A stretch of DNA of 64,000 nt from Symsagittifera roscoffensis (taxonomy: Eukaryota > Xenacoelomorpha > Acoela > Convolutidae): assembly GCF_963678635.1 (NCBI RefSeq), contig NC_087067.1:48155618-48219617 (forward strand). Direction: 5' to 3'. The notes beneath the pieces were generated by a model. The model made no database searches and was not told where the DNA came from. It saw only the letters and a program-made list of their open reading frames with translations. Within the stretch, counting starts at the first letter, position 1, and each line of letters opens with the position of its first letter. Of this stretch, positions 33,246 to 45,146 are shown piece by piece. The translations under genes were made by a program, and so were the position numbers.

Positions 33246-33680
33246 TTGAAAGTGTCTATCAAAAATCATTTGAGCTTCCTCGAGCTACTCTACAAGAAAA
33301 AAGAAAAATTTCATATTGATTTTCTGATTGATGGAAAAGATGTTGACTCTTACTTGTTTCATAATTTTTTGGAGGTTTTTCTTGTACAAAATAGAGCTAT
33401 CCGACTAGGTAAAGAACTCTATAGAGAAACCTACTCAATAAAAGTGTTTACTCTTGATACACTTTTTGCGTATCAAAGCTTTAAACTTACGGCTGAATTA
33501 CACCTCACAATGAATGAAAATTTGTTTATTCTCGAGAAGTTGAAATTAATCAAAATGTCGTACGATAAGATATCAAAATCTCTTTTTATCCCCTACCCAA
33601 TACCCAAATTTGTAAAAACTCCCCAGCAAAATTCTTTATTCCTTCATTTCTGTAAGGATTTTCAAAGCTCAAAACCCTGA
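33246..33680 (+). CDS. Open block of unknown nature
   Basis: A plus-strand frame of about 144 codons opens without an early ATG (the first in-frame ATG is about two thirds in, MNENLFILEKLK). The composition (K, F, L, Y rich) is that of AT-rich translated sequence, and no domain is recognised. A run ending in AG upstream (about 33230) could make it an internal exon. It is listed only because it is the longest open block in the interval. Confidence 0.2.
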   Translation: MKVSIKNHLSFLELLYKKKEKFHIDFLIDGKDVDSYLFHNFLEVFLVQNRAIRLGKELYRETYSIKVFTLDTLFAYQSFKLTAELHLTMNENLFILEKLKLIKMSYDKISKSLFIPYPIPKFVKTPQQNSLFLHFCKDFQSSKP

Positions 33681-33979
33681 GTGATTAGGTTTGGAAACAG
33701 ATTTCCACAGAGTTCCTTTTAAAAAATCATCAATTTTGAGTTATCCTCCCAAAGTTGCATCATTTTTCGTTTAACCGACTTAAAAAGTTTTCAAAAAATG
33801 TTAGAAGACCTGTAACATTTTTAATTTTCATGCGCTACTTTTGCGTTTCCAATGTTTACCGCATGCTTGGGGAAACATACTTCGGCAGTCTCCTTCTTGA
33901 GACTTTGCTGAGTACCTGCTAGTTGCTAGAAGAAGCTAAGAAACCAATAATAGCAAAAAATGAGTCCAAATCATTGATT

Positions 33980-34195
33980 TTTCAGATCTGAAATAACCAA
34001 AAAAATTAAATATCAGATCTGAAATAGATTTTTCAGATCTGAAATAACCAAAAAAAAAAGAAAATTCAAACCTGAAAATAGATATAAAGTAACCAATCCT
34101 TAAACTATCGAAGCGTTATTTAAACATTTCACAACCTGTTTCAGATCTGAAATTTAGAACTGAAAAAGATTATTTCAGATCTGTTTCAGAAAATT
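33980..34195. repeat. Cluster of TTTCAGATCTGAAA palindromes
   Basis: The 14-bp perfect palindrome TTTCAGATCTGAAA, or shorter forms of it, occurs about five times in 215 bases (near 33982, 34012, 34031, 34140 and 34174). Copies are separated by A-rich spacers (ataaccaaaaaaa). It lies just before a truncated copy of the dispersed hairpin repeat. Confidence 0.7.
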
Positions 34196-34199
34196 TACT

Positions 34200-34437
34200 G
34201 GTTACGGGAATTGTCCCAGATTGACCAATATGGCAATCTTTAAACTCCAATAACTTTACAAAAAACGATCACAGGTGAAATATCTTTTCAAATTTTAGCT
34301 CAGAATAACAATACCTTTTGAATGGTTTGAAAAATTCCGTCAAATATGGCTAGTTAAAAAGTCGAAATTTGTCTGAAGAAAAAAAACCCACCCCGCGCAC
34401 AAATATTCCGTTACTTTCGTATCGAAAGTCGGAACAA
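34200..34437 (+). repeat. Dispersed hairpin-ended repeat, 5'-truncated copy
   Basis: This is the right half of a repeat family of about 500-550 bp. Its right end is the hairpin CTTTCGTATCGAAAG followed by tcggaacaa. Shared internal phrases are ttgtcccaaattggccaaaa, gctagttaaaaagtcgaaat and acaaatattccgttac. It forms the left border of the 2.46-kb tandem duplication. Confidence 0.85.
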
Positions 34438-36397
34438 TAAATTTGAAGGATATATTTGATGTGTGAAACTCAAAGTTATCACTAATTATTCAACAAAGTA
34501 GTTTCTTTAAATTACTTGAAATCATTGTGTTTAGCATTATTTAAAAAAATTAATAAAATTTTTTCAATGATTGCTTTTAATCAATTGATTCAGCAAAGGG
34601 TTATCAAAATCTGGTTTAAACAATTCTGATTGATTATAAGCCTGTCTGATTAAAAAAGTTTTTCTGTCCATTATGTAGATAGAAGAATCTCCGGACATTT
34701 TTTCATCTTTTTTTTTCACAATTTCCGTGGAATTACCTGGATCGATACTTTTAAGTGTAATGAACTGCGCATCAACACTTTTTGACAAAATTGTCGATTT
34801 TTGTTTCCATTGGATCTAATTGCAACCAAATGGTCTATATTCACAGTCCAGAAGTCGATATCTTCAATGAAATTTTTTATTTTTTTGCTCAAAACTGCTA
34901 TTACGATCGGCGAAAATTGACTGAATAAAAAACCATCCCAAGCATAAAATTGCGTTTCCTTCCAAAATCGGAACAACAAAGGCAGTTTGGATTTTGAGAG
35001 CAGACGAGCAGTCTTAGCCATAGGTTTATTGATGCCGGAAATCAAACGCCGAATCTCACTCTAAGACTAATTATCTAGTTTTATATAGTCATTGGTCGGT
35101 TAACTGCATCCTAATGCTCGCATGTTACTCTGTTACTTTTATCTGACCTTTATCATTTTGAACAGCACTATATGTAAACACCTGTAATCAGCCATGCATA
35201 TTTAGACATGGTGAATCAAATTAGTACAAGATAAAATTTGGCGACGAAACTTGACATTATCAAATTTGAAGCGAAAGACATCGAGCTATGGTAAGTTTTA
35301 CTCTGGCAAACCATTGCAAAATTCAAGAATGGAAGTGCAAAAAGGCTTTGCAATTTTTTGATAAAATTGTTTCGCAAGTTATTTTATTGGTAATTTTTCA
35401 CTCAAGATTTTTTAAAATTAAATTTAGAGCCCATTTTGTTTAACTATTTTACGTATACGGCTCAGACAGAGTTTCTTAATCACTTGCTATAATAAAATTA
35501 AAAAATTATCTGATAAAGCACTCCCACCTAAATTTTGGACTCTTTCTGGAATTTTTATAATGCAAACGAAGATGGCATTAAAAAGTTTTGAAAAAGTGAG
35601 AAGATGATATTTTTTTAAATATATTTAATGCCAAAGTATTGGTAGTGGTGGCCTTGAACAATTTATTGGGTCAAAAACTCTAATATTTGACATTTGAGGC
35701 TAATCAGTTTTGTGGATAACGGTTTTACGTGTGGGAATCGGCAAAAAGCAAAGTCCGACGTGAAACGTTAACTAATTTGGTTCGAAATTGTTGACGGAAA
35801 AATTATGGCCAACAATTTGGCATTCGTCGACCGAAAACATATTGTTAACAATTTGGCATCAACTATACAATAACATATAAAGTAATGAGAAACAGTTAAT
35901 TCCCCCGAAGTGGAGTCATTGTGGAATCAGGGTGTAAATCCTAGAGTGTAGAGATGAAATTTTTCCCCTGTTTTTATCATTGCAAGCAGTCCAAAGATTC
36001 TTTTGTTCTTCAATTCATACTTTATCTATTGACATTGGTCAAAAACATGCCTCAAGAGCATTAAAGAATGGAAATACGAATTTCTGACTGAAGATAATTT
36101 TTCCGATATATTGCAAAAACACTGAATTGAGACCTAGAAATTTGAAATCACGTGACCAACAGACTCCAAAAATTCAAAAGAGAGGGTAATTTGGTCTGCT
36201 TGGGTTACACTAATTAATTGAGCAGTTCTGTTTTCAAAAAAACATAAAAGAAGTTATTGATATATTCTAATCGTATTTATCGATTTATCAAAAAAGAGTT
36301 TTGGAAATGGCACGACTAGTCTTTTTTGATGACTACAGGAAAAAACAACGTTCTTAAACTTCATTTCAAAATGGTCCCAAAAATCTCAGCAAAAAAA
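34438..36397. repeat. 2.46-kb tandem duplication, copy 1 (unique part)
   Basis: This matches 36901-38868 base for base apart from scattered substitutions and small indels, an offset of about 2463. Together with the hairpin repeat at its right end it makes a direct tandem unit. Besides the small minus-strand ORF near 34716-35021, no gene is seen. A 'cagagtttcttaatcacttg' segment and short inverted phrases (gttgacggaaaaattatggccaac) are the only other notable structure. Confidence 0.9.
34716..35021 (-). CDS. Small ORF of unknown function, duplicated at 37272-37499
   Basis: From the minus-strand ATG at 35021 the frame reads MAKTARLLSKSKLPLLFRFW and on for about 100 codons. The start is preceded by AATAAACCT. 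The N-terminal 75 residues look protein-like (FYAWDGFLFSQFSPIVIAVL). In the tandem copy a single CGA-to-TGA change stops it after NGNKN. A frame starting just after (34564-34788) has FLIRQAYNQSELFKPDFDNP and could be joined through a small intron or frameshift. No family is recognised. Confidence 0.35.
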   Translation of the reverse strand: MAKTARLLSKSKLPLLFRFWKETQFYAWDGFLFSQFSPIVIAVLSKKIKNFIEDIDFWTVNIDHLVAIRSNGNKNRQFCQKVLMRSSLHLKVSIQVIPRKL

Positions 36398-36900
36398 ATA
36401 AGACTGCTCGTATCAGAGCGAGGCCCTGAATGTTCTGTCTATATTTTAACATGAAAAGTTAAATGTAAAAAAAATAAAATATATTTTTTTTAAATTGAGA
36501 TTTTTGCAAAAACTACCCCCCCCACACTCCATATTAAGTACAAAGTGACGGATTTCGCTCCTAGTAACAAATCATTCATGCACAAAAGCTCTCTTCAGCC
36601 AGTTTGGAAAAATTTCTAAGACGGATTAAATCTCCGTTTACGCGTCAATAGATCGAAATATATCGCGCATTAATTGTCCGAAATTGGCCAAAATGGCTAT
36701 CTTTAAACCCCGTAACCTTACAAAAAAAGATCACAAGTGATTTTTTTTCAAATTTAAGTTCAAGACAACAATACTTTTGGAATGATGTAAAAAAAGTCCT
36801 GTCAAAAATGGCTAGTTAAAAAGTCGAAATTTGTCTGAAGAAAAAAAAACCCACCCCGAGCACAAATATTCCGTTACTTTCGTATCGAAAGTCGGAACAA
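36398..36900 (+). repeat. Dispersed hairpin-ended repeat, full-length copy
   Basis: It begins aagactgctcgtatcag with a GC-rich hairpin (agagcgaggccctgaat) and ends at the CTTTCGTATCGAAAG hairpin plus tcggaacaa. In the middle it has the near-palindrome around gcgcattaattgtcc. Length is 503 bp. It sits at the boundary between the two 2.46-kb units. Confidence 0.88.
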
Positions 36901-38868
36901 TAAATTTGAAGGATATATTTGATGTGTGAAACTCAAAGTTATCACTAATTATTCAACAAAGTAGTTTCTTTAAATTACTTGAAATCATTGTGTTTAGCAT
37001 TATTTAAAAAAATTAATAAAATTTTTTCAATGATTGCACTTAATCAATTGATTCAGCAAAGGATTATCAAAATCTGGTTTAAACAATTCTATATTTCTGA
37101 TTGATTATAAACCTGTCTGATTAAAAAACTTTTTCTGTCCATTATGTAGATAGAAGAATCTCCGGACATTTTTTCATCTTTTTTTTCACAATTTCCGTAT
37201 TTCCGTGGAATTACCTGGATCGAGACTTTTAAGTGTAATGAACTGCGCATCAACACTTTTTGACAAAATTGTCAATTTTTGTTTCCATTGGATCTAATTG
37301 CAACCAAATGGTCTATATTCACAGTCCAGAAGTCGATATCTTCAATGAAATTTTTTATTTTTTTGCTCAAAACTGCTATTACGATCGGCGAAAATTGACT
37401 GAATAAAAAACCATCCCAAGCATAAAATTGCGTTTCCTTCCAAAATCGGAACAACAAAGGCAGTTTGGATTTTGAGAGCAGACGAGCAGTCTTAGCCATA
37501 GGTTTATTGATGCCGGAAATCAAACGCCGAATCTCACTCTAAGACTAATTATCTAGTTTTATATAGTCATTGGTCGGTTAACTGCATCCTAATGCTCGCA
37601 TGTTACTCTGTTACTTTTATCTGACCTTTATCATTTTGAACAGCACTATATGTAAACACCTGTAATCAGCCATGCATATTTAGACATGGTGAATCAAATT
37701 AGTACAAGATAAAATTTGGCGACGAAACTTGACATTATCAAATTTGAAGCGAAAGACATCGAGCTATGGTAAGTTTTACTCTGGCAAACCATTGCAAAAT
37801 TCAAGAATGGAAGTGCAAAAAGGCTTTGCAATTTTTTGATAAAATTATTTCGCAAGTTATTGGTAATTTTTCACTCAAGATTTTTTAAAATTAAATTTAG
37901 AGCCCATTTTGTTTAACTATTTTACGTATACGGCTCAGACAGAGTTTCTTAATCACTTGCTATAATAAAATTAAAAAATTATCTGATAAAGCACTCCCAC
38001 CTAAATTATGGACTCTTTCTGGAATTTTTATAATGCAAACGAAGATGGCATTAAAAAGTTTTGAAAAAAAGAGAAGATGATATTTTTTTAAATATATTTA
38101 ATGCCAAAGTATTGGTAATGGTGGCCTTGAACAATTTATTGGGTCAAAAACTCTAATATTTGACATTTGAGGCTAATCAGTTTTGTGGATAACGGTTTTA
38201 CGTGTGGGAATCAGCAAAAAGCAAAGTCAGACGTGAAACGTTAACTAATTTGGTTCGAAATTGTTGACGGAAAAATTATGGCCAACAATTTGGCATTCGT
38301 CGACCGAAAACATATTGTTAACAATTTGGCATCAACTATACAATAACATATAAAGTAATGAGAAACAGTTAATTCTCCCGAAGTGGAGTCATTGTGGAAT
38401 CAGGGTGTAAATCCTAGAGTGTAGAGATGAAATTTTTCCCCTGTTTTTATCATTGCAAGCAGTCCAAAGATTCTTTTGTTCTTCAATTGATACTTTATTT
38501 ATTGACATTGGTCAAAAACATGCCTCAAGATCATTAAAGAATGGAAATACGAATTTCTGACTGAAGAGACTTTTTCCAATATATTGCAAAAACACTGAAT
38601 TGAGACCTAGAAATTTGAAATCACGTGACCAGCAGACTCCAAAAAATCAAAAGAGAAGGTAATTTGGTCTGCTTGGGTTACACTAATTAATTGAGCAGTT
38701 CTGTTTAAAAAAAAAACATAAAAGAAGTTATTGATATATTCTAATCGTATTTATCGATTTATCAAAAAAGAGTTTTGGATGGCACGACTAGTCTTTTTTG
38801 ATGACTACAGGAAAAAACAACGTTCTTAAACTTCATTTCAAAATGGTCCCAAAAATCTCAGCGAAAAA
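36901..38868. repeat. 2.46-kb tandem duplication, copy 2 (unique part)
   Basis: This is the second unit, with small differences from copy 1: a 7-base insertion near 37093, an added 'tatttccg' near 37199 and a missing block near 37858. Its small ORF (37272-37499, minus) ends early. Confidence 0.9.
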
Positions 38869-39367
38869 AAACAAGACTGCTCGTATCAGAGCGAGGCCCT
38901 GAATGTTCTGTCTGTATTTTAACATGAAAAATTAAATGTAAAAAAAATAAAATATATTTTTTTTAAATTGAGATTTTTGCAAAAATTACCCCCCCCCCCC
39001 CACACTCCATATTAAGTACAAAGTGACGGATTTCGCTCCTAGTAACAAATCAATCATGCACAAAAGCTCTCTTCAGCCAGTTTGGAAAAATTTCTAAGAC
39101 GGATTAAATCTCCGTTTACGCGTTAATAGATCGAAATATATCGCGCATTAATTGTCCGAAATTGGCCAAAATGGCTATCTTTAAACCCCATAACCTTACA
39201 AAAAAAGATCACAAGTGATTTTTTTCAAATTTAAGCTCAAGACAACAATACTTTTGGAATGCTGTAAAAAAGTCCTGTCAAAAATGGCTAGTAAAAAAAT
39301 TTGTGAGAAGAAAAAAACCTCTCCGATCGCAAATATTCCGTTACTTTCGTTACGAAAGTCGGATCAA
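38869..39367 (+). repeat. Dispersed hairpin-ended repeat, copy closing the tandem duplication
   Basis: The same ends and internal phrases as at 36398-36900; the right hairpin is CTTTCGTTACGAAAG with gtcggatcaa. A run of 11 Cs lies at about 38990. Confidence 0.86.
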
Positions 39368-39668
39368 CAACTCAACGTTTTTGGTCTTTGTTTGCCTAAC
39401 TTATTTCCTAGTATCTAAGCTATATTGACTATGGTATCTTGGATATTATTAGTTAGTTTTCGCCAAAAGCAAACAATAAGCAAGATCTTGAATGCATCAG
39501 TGACTAATAGATTTTGAAGAACCAGATTCATTGTCACTTGTGGTCGGCTATTACGATGGTCTTGTGTGTTCTAAAATGCAGTCAATATAAGCGATTCCCT
39601 TGTCGACCTCAGACAATGAACTTGATTGAAAACCGAGTTTAAATCAGTGTTTTATCAATTTAAAATTA

Positions 39669-40573
39669 CCCGCACCGGAGTTCCATGGATAATAATCGAT
39701 TATAATGGAAAAATGTTGTCTAAAATGTTGTCACTATAATCCATTATTATCCCTTATAATCCATTATTGTGGCAAATTTAGACCACGTAATCGATTATGT
39801 GGTCATTAAAATCGATTTTTTTGAAAAAAAATCCATTATAATCGATTATAATCCATTATTTTTGTCAATGAAATCGATTATTTTTGCCAAAATAATCCAT
39901 TATAATCAATTAATCAATTATTTTGAATCTGGGGGGGGGGGTTTGATTAAATAAATTCGGGTAAACTGGGGGAGGGTAAATGGAGGACTGGTAAACTGGG
40001 GGAGGGTAATGGTGGGGGGGGGGGGAGTTAGCGGGGGGGGGTAGTAAACTGGGTTAAAAAAAATTATAATTATTATCTTATTATCCATGGAACTCCGGTG
40101 GGGGTTCCAAGTTTTCAAACCCCTGAAAATTTAGTTTTATTAGGGTTTTGGTTAAAAAACAGTGAAATGAAGTGTTAGTTAAACTGCGATGAATTAAAAA
40201 AAATAGAGACAAAAAAAAATAATTTTTTTTTTGAAATGTAACATTTTATGAAACGTAATTCGTAGCAACTGCACTAAACAGGAAATGAAATAATTTTGAA
40301 CAAAATTGTAAATTTCAAGAATAACCCCTCAAAAAAATTCATTATAATCGATTATAATTGATTAAAAATGGATTATTTTGCCTCGAAATTAGGTTTCATT
40401 TTCTTTCAAAAACAATCGATTATAATCGATTATATTCGGAGTTTATTGATTAGAAAAATAGTTTCATTATAATCCATTTTTATTCGATTATAATCGATTA
40501 TTATCGAAATTTTTTAAGACAGACCACGAAAACTCAATGTAATCGATTATTATCCATGGAACTCCGGTGCGGG
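39669..40573. mobile_element. TA-flanked MITE rich in ATCGATTATAAT motifs
   Basis: Perfect terminal inverted repeats of about 34 bp start CCCGCACCGGAGTTCCATGG and are followed by ataataatcgatta. They lie at 39669 and, inverted, at 40573, flanked by TA on each side. TA target duplication points to the Tc1/mariner superfamily. The interior has many ATCGATTA/TAATCCATTA units, G-runs (39930-40045) and an additional inverted end-like segment near 40080-40105 (attatccatggaactccggt). The latter suggests nesting or a composite. No transposase is encoded. Confidence 0.85.
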
Positions 40574-42859
40574 TAGCTATATGCTTTTCAAATTCATTTA
40601 TTTACAGATTTTGCGTTCTGCCGAGCAAAGTTTTGCAACAATAATTTTCTGCCTCAAGGCAAAACAATAATTTTCTGCATCATTTGAGTTTTTTAGCGCA
40701 ACTTTGGGAATCAGAAACTTAAAAGTTCAAAGAGTTTCCGCAAAAATTTTTTTAAATCTTTATTGGAAAACTTTTCAATTTTTTCAGTTTTCTAGTCATT
40801 ATTCTTAAATAACTGTAACTAGATCAGTAACTTTTTACAAATTTATTCGTTTTTTTTTCATAAAAAAAACTGTAACTCTTTAACTGGTCTTAAACTGTCA
40901 ATTACAAAAAATCTCTGACATTTATTGAATGATATATCATATAAAAGCCCTTTTAGTCGTGATTTCAACAATTTTGAAAATGTTGTACTTTTTTAAGACA
41001 ATGGTCGGAACTTTAATCAGCTATCCTTGTTGTTCCGACCATTGAAAATAGGGAGAAAAGTTGAATTCGGGTGTGTTTTAGTTTTTTTTCCACGCAAAAT
41101 CAGCTACCACAAATCATCATCGGACAAGATTGAGTGATATATCATATAGAAGCCCTTTCAGTCGTAATTCGGACGACGCTAACAAATTTCAAGTTTTTTC
41201 ACAATGTCAAGAGTAACCGGTTTGAAATTTTTGATTTTTCGTCTAATTTCGAGCTAACTAAAAACATAGTTAGTAATTGCAATAGCTTATTCAAGCTCAG
41301 TTTTAATTCAAGTTCTGTAGCCGTTTAAGTTAAGTAAATGGTATTTTGGGAACCAAATAATTCAAAAAACAAAAACTTTTCGCAATTTTTTTGTCTTTTC
41401 ATTTTTTTAGCCATTTTTTTTCAAAGCTGTTTTGCAGTTGAACTATTTTTCTATGACTTTCAAATACGCCGAAGTTCTATTTTTTCATTTATCACAACAT
41501 GCAGAAAAAGCGACAATAATTTGAGAAAATATTTTTGTACTTTTTAAGACTGTGGTCGGAACATTCTGTGCTACTTGCTTGCGCAGTAACCCGCTTTTCT
41601 TGTTAAAACTTGTAAGCACTGACGATGAAACTAATAAATTTTACATCTATAGCCTTAAAACTCGTGTGCGTATTGATGAGAAAAAGCAAATATTGATGAG
41701 AAAAAAAGTAAAAAAGATGATTGTTTTTACTTGAATTAAAATCACGGTCTTATCATAAAGGAAAATGAAAAAGCATTCATCAAATCCAATTTCTGTACTC
41801 ATAAACTTAATTTTGAAAAATTTTGAGTCTGAAGAAAACAAATAGCTCGCATCTTTAAAAATAAATAGTAAAAAACTTCAACGCCGCCACCTGGTGGTTC
41901 AGAATCAATTTCAAGACAATCAGCTTGATAACTCTCACTCCTGTTTTCCTTCAACAATTTCTCGTATTTTTCACTATATTTTTATTGTGTTTTTCAGTTA
42001 CCCTTCAAGATACTTGTTTTCTATCGGTCTCGCTTTACTTAGCTTTAGGAGAGACATACTACAGTTTCGAGTTGCAGTTTCAAACAACTCTACTCAGAAA
42101 AATGAGCAATCGACAAGTTATAACAAGGATAGACGGTTGCGTGTTCAAGTAGCACAGAATATACCGACCAGTTTCGAGAAAATTTTTTTTTCTGTTGATT
42201 TAACGAACACGGTAGAAACATTCTGTGCACACTCAACCATCTATCCTTAAGTAGAGTTTTTTCTATAAGTGAAGTTGTTTGAAAATTTTTAATCGAGGCT
42301 AGAGAAATTTCTCTCATAAGCTCATAAGTTAAATATAAAGCGAGACCGACAGCAAACAAGTATCCTGCGGGCTAGTGTGTTTCATAATCGACAACATTTG
42401 TGTTTCAAAAAATGAATAACAAATATGCATATGAAAAATGATTACGAAAAAAATTCTTATTTAGAAAGTTTTTTGCCCGAATAAGCGCTGTATGAAATAT
42501 CAAAAACTAGTTTTCTTCATAACTAATTTTTTATTCTAACGAGTGTTACTCGATTGCGTTACTTGCTCGAAAGAAGACTGATTCTCAAAAATTTCAAACC
42601 AGTGTTTATCAACAGTTTTACATTTTTCCGAAAGTTTTCAAATGTCGTTCGAATCGCGACAGAAAAACTTTATGATGGTTTATCATTCAACCCATTCTGA
42701 TGACTACTTGTTGTTTCTGATGTTGCTTGTAAGTAACAAAACCAAAAAAACTAGAACACAACAGAACACACCCAAATGCAAATTTTTTCACCATTTTCAA
42801 TGCTCGGAACAACAAAAGCGTTACGAGATATTTATGTTAATGATGCTATCTTCCAATAG
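40574..42859. other. AT-rich non-coding stretch
   Basis: No supported gene. A phrase gatatatcatata followed by gaagccctttcagtcgt recurs at about 40930 and 41135. A 12-bp inverted repeat (aatggtcggaac / gttccgaccatt) lies at about 41000-41044, and a related aagactgtggtcggaac at about 41548. These look like decayed ends of repeats. Small open blocks (for example 41338-41547 and 41894-42250) have only AT-driven composition. Confidence 0.4.
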
Positions 42860-43660
42860 ACATCCAGTCAAGTCCACAAGACAGGCAGCAAACCATACCG
42901 GACTCCCAGGAGTGTTACTACTCCTCTTCCCGACGAACTTTTCCATGTTCATTCGTCAGTACTGAGGGATTCTCGGTTGAATTTTGTTCCTCTCTTACTA
43001 ATATGCTCAAGCTCAGGGGATTCTTTTTTCTAAATCAGGTTAAGATTTAAGGGCACTCAAGCATGCATAGAACCACCAAAGCAGTTATGTGCAGGAGTTT
43101 TTCACTTTCACTATGGCCAACTGAGTATCAAACATTGCAAAAACTACACCGGGACTACATCTGAACAGCTCTTTGATCAACAGATTAGCCAGTTTCGAGC
43201 CATTTGGTTCTATCCAATCCCTGAGGATATCGATAACACACGAGCACAAGGACGGGTCAGTTCCAGGACCAAGCTAGGAGCACTCTAATTATAAGTGTTC
43301 AATGTTTCGATAACAATAAGTCAACGTAGTTATTTAATAAACGAGTTGTTTAAACTTTTGAGAATAACAAACTCAGTTAAGCAGTGATTGTTGCACCCTG
43401 GAGTTCTGACATGGACAACCACGTCCAACCATACCTATAAGCTACTTATTAACGGCTGCTACACAGGTAATCAAAGAGCATCAAAAATTTGGCTACCTTG
43501 GTTTGGATTCCCCCTTGTTCCCAGTTCTCTGTATCGGGTCAACGATTAGTTAGAGCAAAACCAACCGTATTTAGAGTCCGAGCTGTCTGGGGTTTACTCT
43601 CCGTTTCTTGCGTTACCAAAAAATTTAAAAAAATTATTGTCATTTAAATATTTGAGGCAG
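42860..43660 (+). repeat. Possible decayed LTR or retroelement remnant
   Basis: The base composition changes here (less AT-rich). An AATAAA (about 43336) is followed by T/A-rich sequence, then gattgttgca and ccctggagttctgacatgg near 43388-43412. The TGG-starting block resembles a primer-binding-site position after an LTR end. No second LTR or coding domain is found, so this is tentative. Confidence 0.25.
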
Positions 43661-44429
43661 CTTTAGGGTCATGAAATTAGAGTTTTGCGGGAAAAGCGAT
43701 TATAACATGGAGTGTAGAGATATCGAAGTCACAAAGAATTATGTCTGGAAACTTATCTGTGTAGTTGTATCTTATTTGTATCATTATAGCTGTATCATCA
43801 TAATTGTCCAAAACAAACAAAAACATTGTTGGGAGTTCTCTCAAATGTCATGTCAATGTTTTTTTTTGCTCGGAGACCCCCCTTTATTATCTGTTTGGCC
43901 GGAGTTTCAGTTCGATGAAAAATTTCATGCTGAACTCAAGTTGTTTCTCTCAATTTTGTTTGGGCACAGAGCAAACAAAACTTCTCTCTTTGAAACCCGT
44001 GTTTGATAACATCGCATTGCAAGCATCATGAAAATCATCATCATTTGGATTTTGGATGTTTACGAAAATTTCGAATTCAGTTGACGTGACTTCAGAATCT
44101 TGAATTCACTTCAGATCTAATATAACAAACTGTCTGTTCGTTTGTTTGTTTTCTGATAAATTCTACATTTGGACAAATTTACCAAGGGATTAAACAACAA
44201 CTTAACCATTTAGGCATAAATAACAGAAGTCAAGTGCATATGTGTATCCTAAATTATATTGAACCTTCAAAACCATCAGAAACTTCTTGTCAAATACGTA
44301 GAAAACATTGTAAATGTCAACTTTATACGTTGTTGTCCTGTTTTAATCCCATGTTTGCGATGTTTGATTTGAGCTTTCGTTAAGATGAGAGTTTTGAGAG
44401 CGGCATAAGAGAGCTTATCATATGTGGCC
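43661..44429 (+). other. Sequence upstream of the Pro/Ser-rich gene
   Basis: Two short open blocks (about 43671-43770, MKLEFCGKSDYNMECRDIEV; and about 43870-43945, WPEFQFDEKFHAELK) might be exons, but clear splice sites are not seen. The rest is AT-rich and presumably holds the promoter of the gene at 44430. Confidence 0.3.
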
Positions 44430-45146
44430 ATGGCCTCGTATTCATCATATTACTATTCCGGCCAAGACCCTGATGATTGCCCCTCTCCGACATATTACAC
44501 TGCACATAACTGCAACAATATTGAAAGCTATATAGAGATAAACTATTTTGCTAATTCTAACAAGACTTCTTCGACAAACAGTTGTTATCAGAAAGAAATC
44601 ATACCAGTATGTACGGCTAATTTAACGTCTGAAATGCCTGGTAGTCGTACTAAAGAACCCGCTGTTATCCAAAGCGGCCATAGTAGTCCAATACCTTCAC
44701 AGGGTTTGCTCATTTCGGATATCCAGAATAACCCAATTTTCCGGAAGAAAGGGGAGAGTTGTAAACAGCCTCCTCCCCCATTATCGGATATCCAAAACAA
44801 CCCAATTTTCCGCAAGAACAAGGAAATTAACAAGCAGCATCCGCCGCCGTTGTCAACTAAACCTCTGTCATCTCCTAAGCCCGCGACACCGCCCAAACCC
44901 TCGATATCCCCGAAAACCTCGCCTTCACAAAAATCACCAGTATCACTTCAACCCGCACCCGAAAATGGGATCCTGCGATCTACCAAAAAAACGCCAGCGA
45001 GTAGTGCCCCCGCTTCCCCTGTTGGATTCATGTTACCCGAACCAGAGTCAAGGTGGGACGGATCGCCAGCCGATCAGAGAATGGAGACGTTGAAACTGAC
45101 GATGCCAGAAGTAGGGAGCCAGTTTTTGTTGCACCTTACAAAATAA
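44430..45146 (+). CDS. Pro/Ser-rich protein of unknown function, parent-like copy
   Basis: The ATG at 44430 is in a strong context (gccATGG) and opens a frame of 238 codons, start MASYSSYYYSGQDPDD. The protein has a Tyr/Asn/Cys-containing head (PSPTYYTAHNCNNIESY). Two copies of a short motif follow (SDIQNNPIFRKKGE and SDIQNNPIFRKNKE), separated by PPPPL. A long Pro/Ser/Lys-rich segment (SSPKPATPPKPSISPK) leads to a conserved-looking C-terminus (GFMLPEPESRWDGSPADQR, MPEVGSQFLLHLTK). Poly-proline runs suggest SH3/WW-type binding, but no domain is recognised. Copies lacking the first nine or so codons occur in inverted orientation at 61384-62070 and 63648-64000. Whether upstream exons exist is unknown. 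Confidence 0.65.
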   Translation: MASYSSYYYSGQDPDDCPSPTYYTAHNCNNIESYIEINYFANSNKTSSTNSCYQKEIIPVCTANLTSEMPGSRTKEPAVIQSGHSSPIPSQGLLISDIQNNPIFRKKGESCKQPPPPLSDIQNNPIFRKNKEINKQHPPPLSTKPLSSPKPATPPKPSISPKTSPSQKSPVSLQPAPENGILRSTKKTPASSAPASPVGFMLPEPESRWDGSPADQRMETLKLTMPEVGSQFLLHLTK

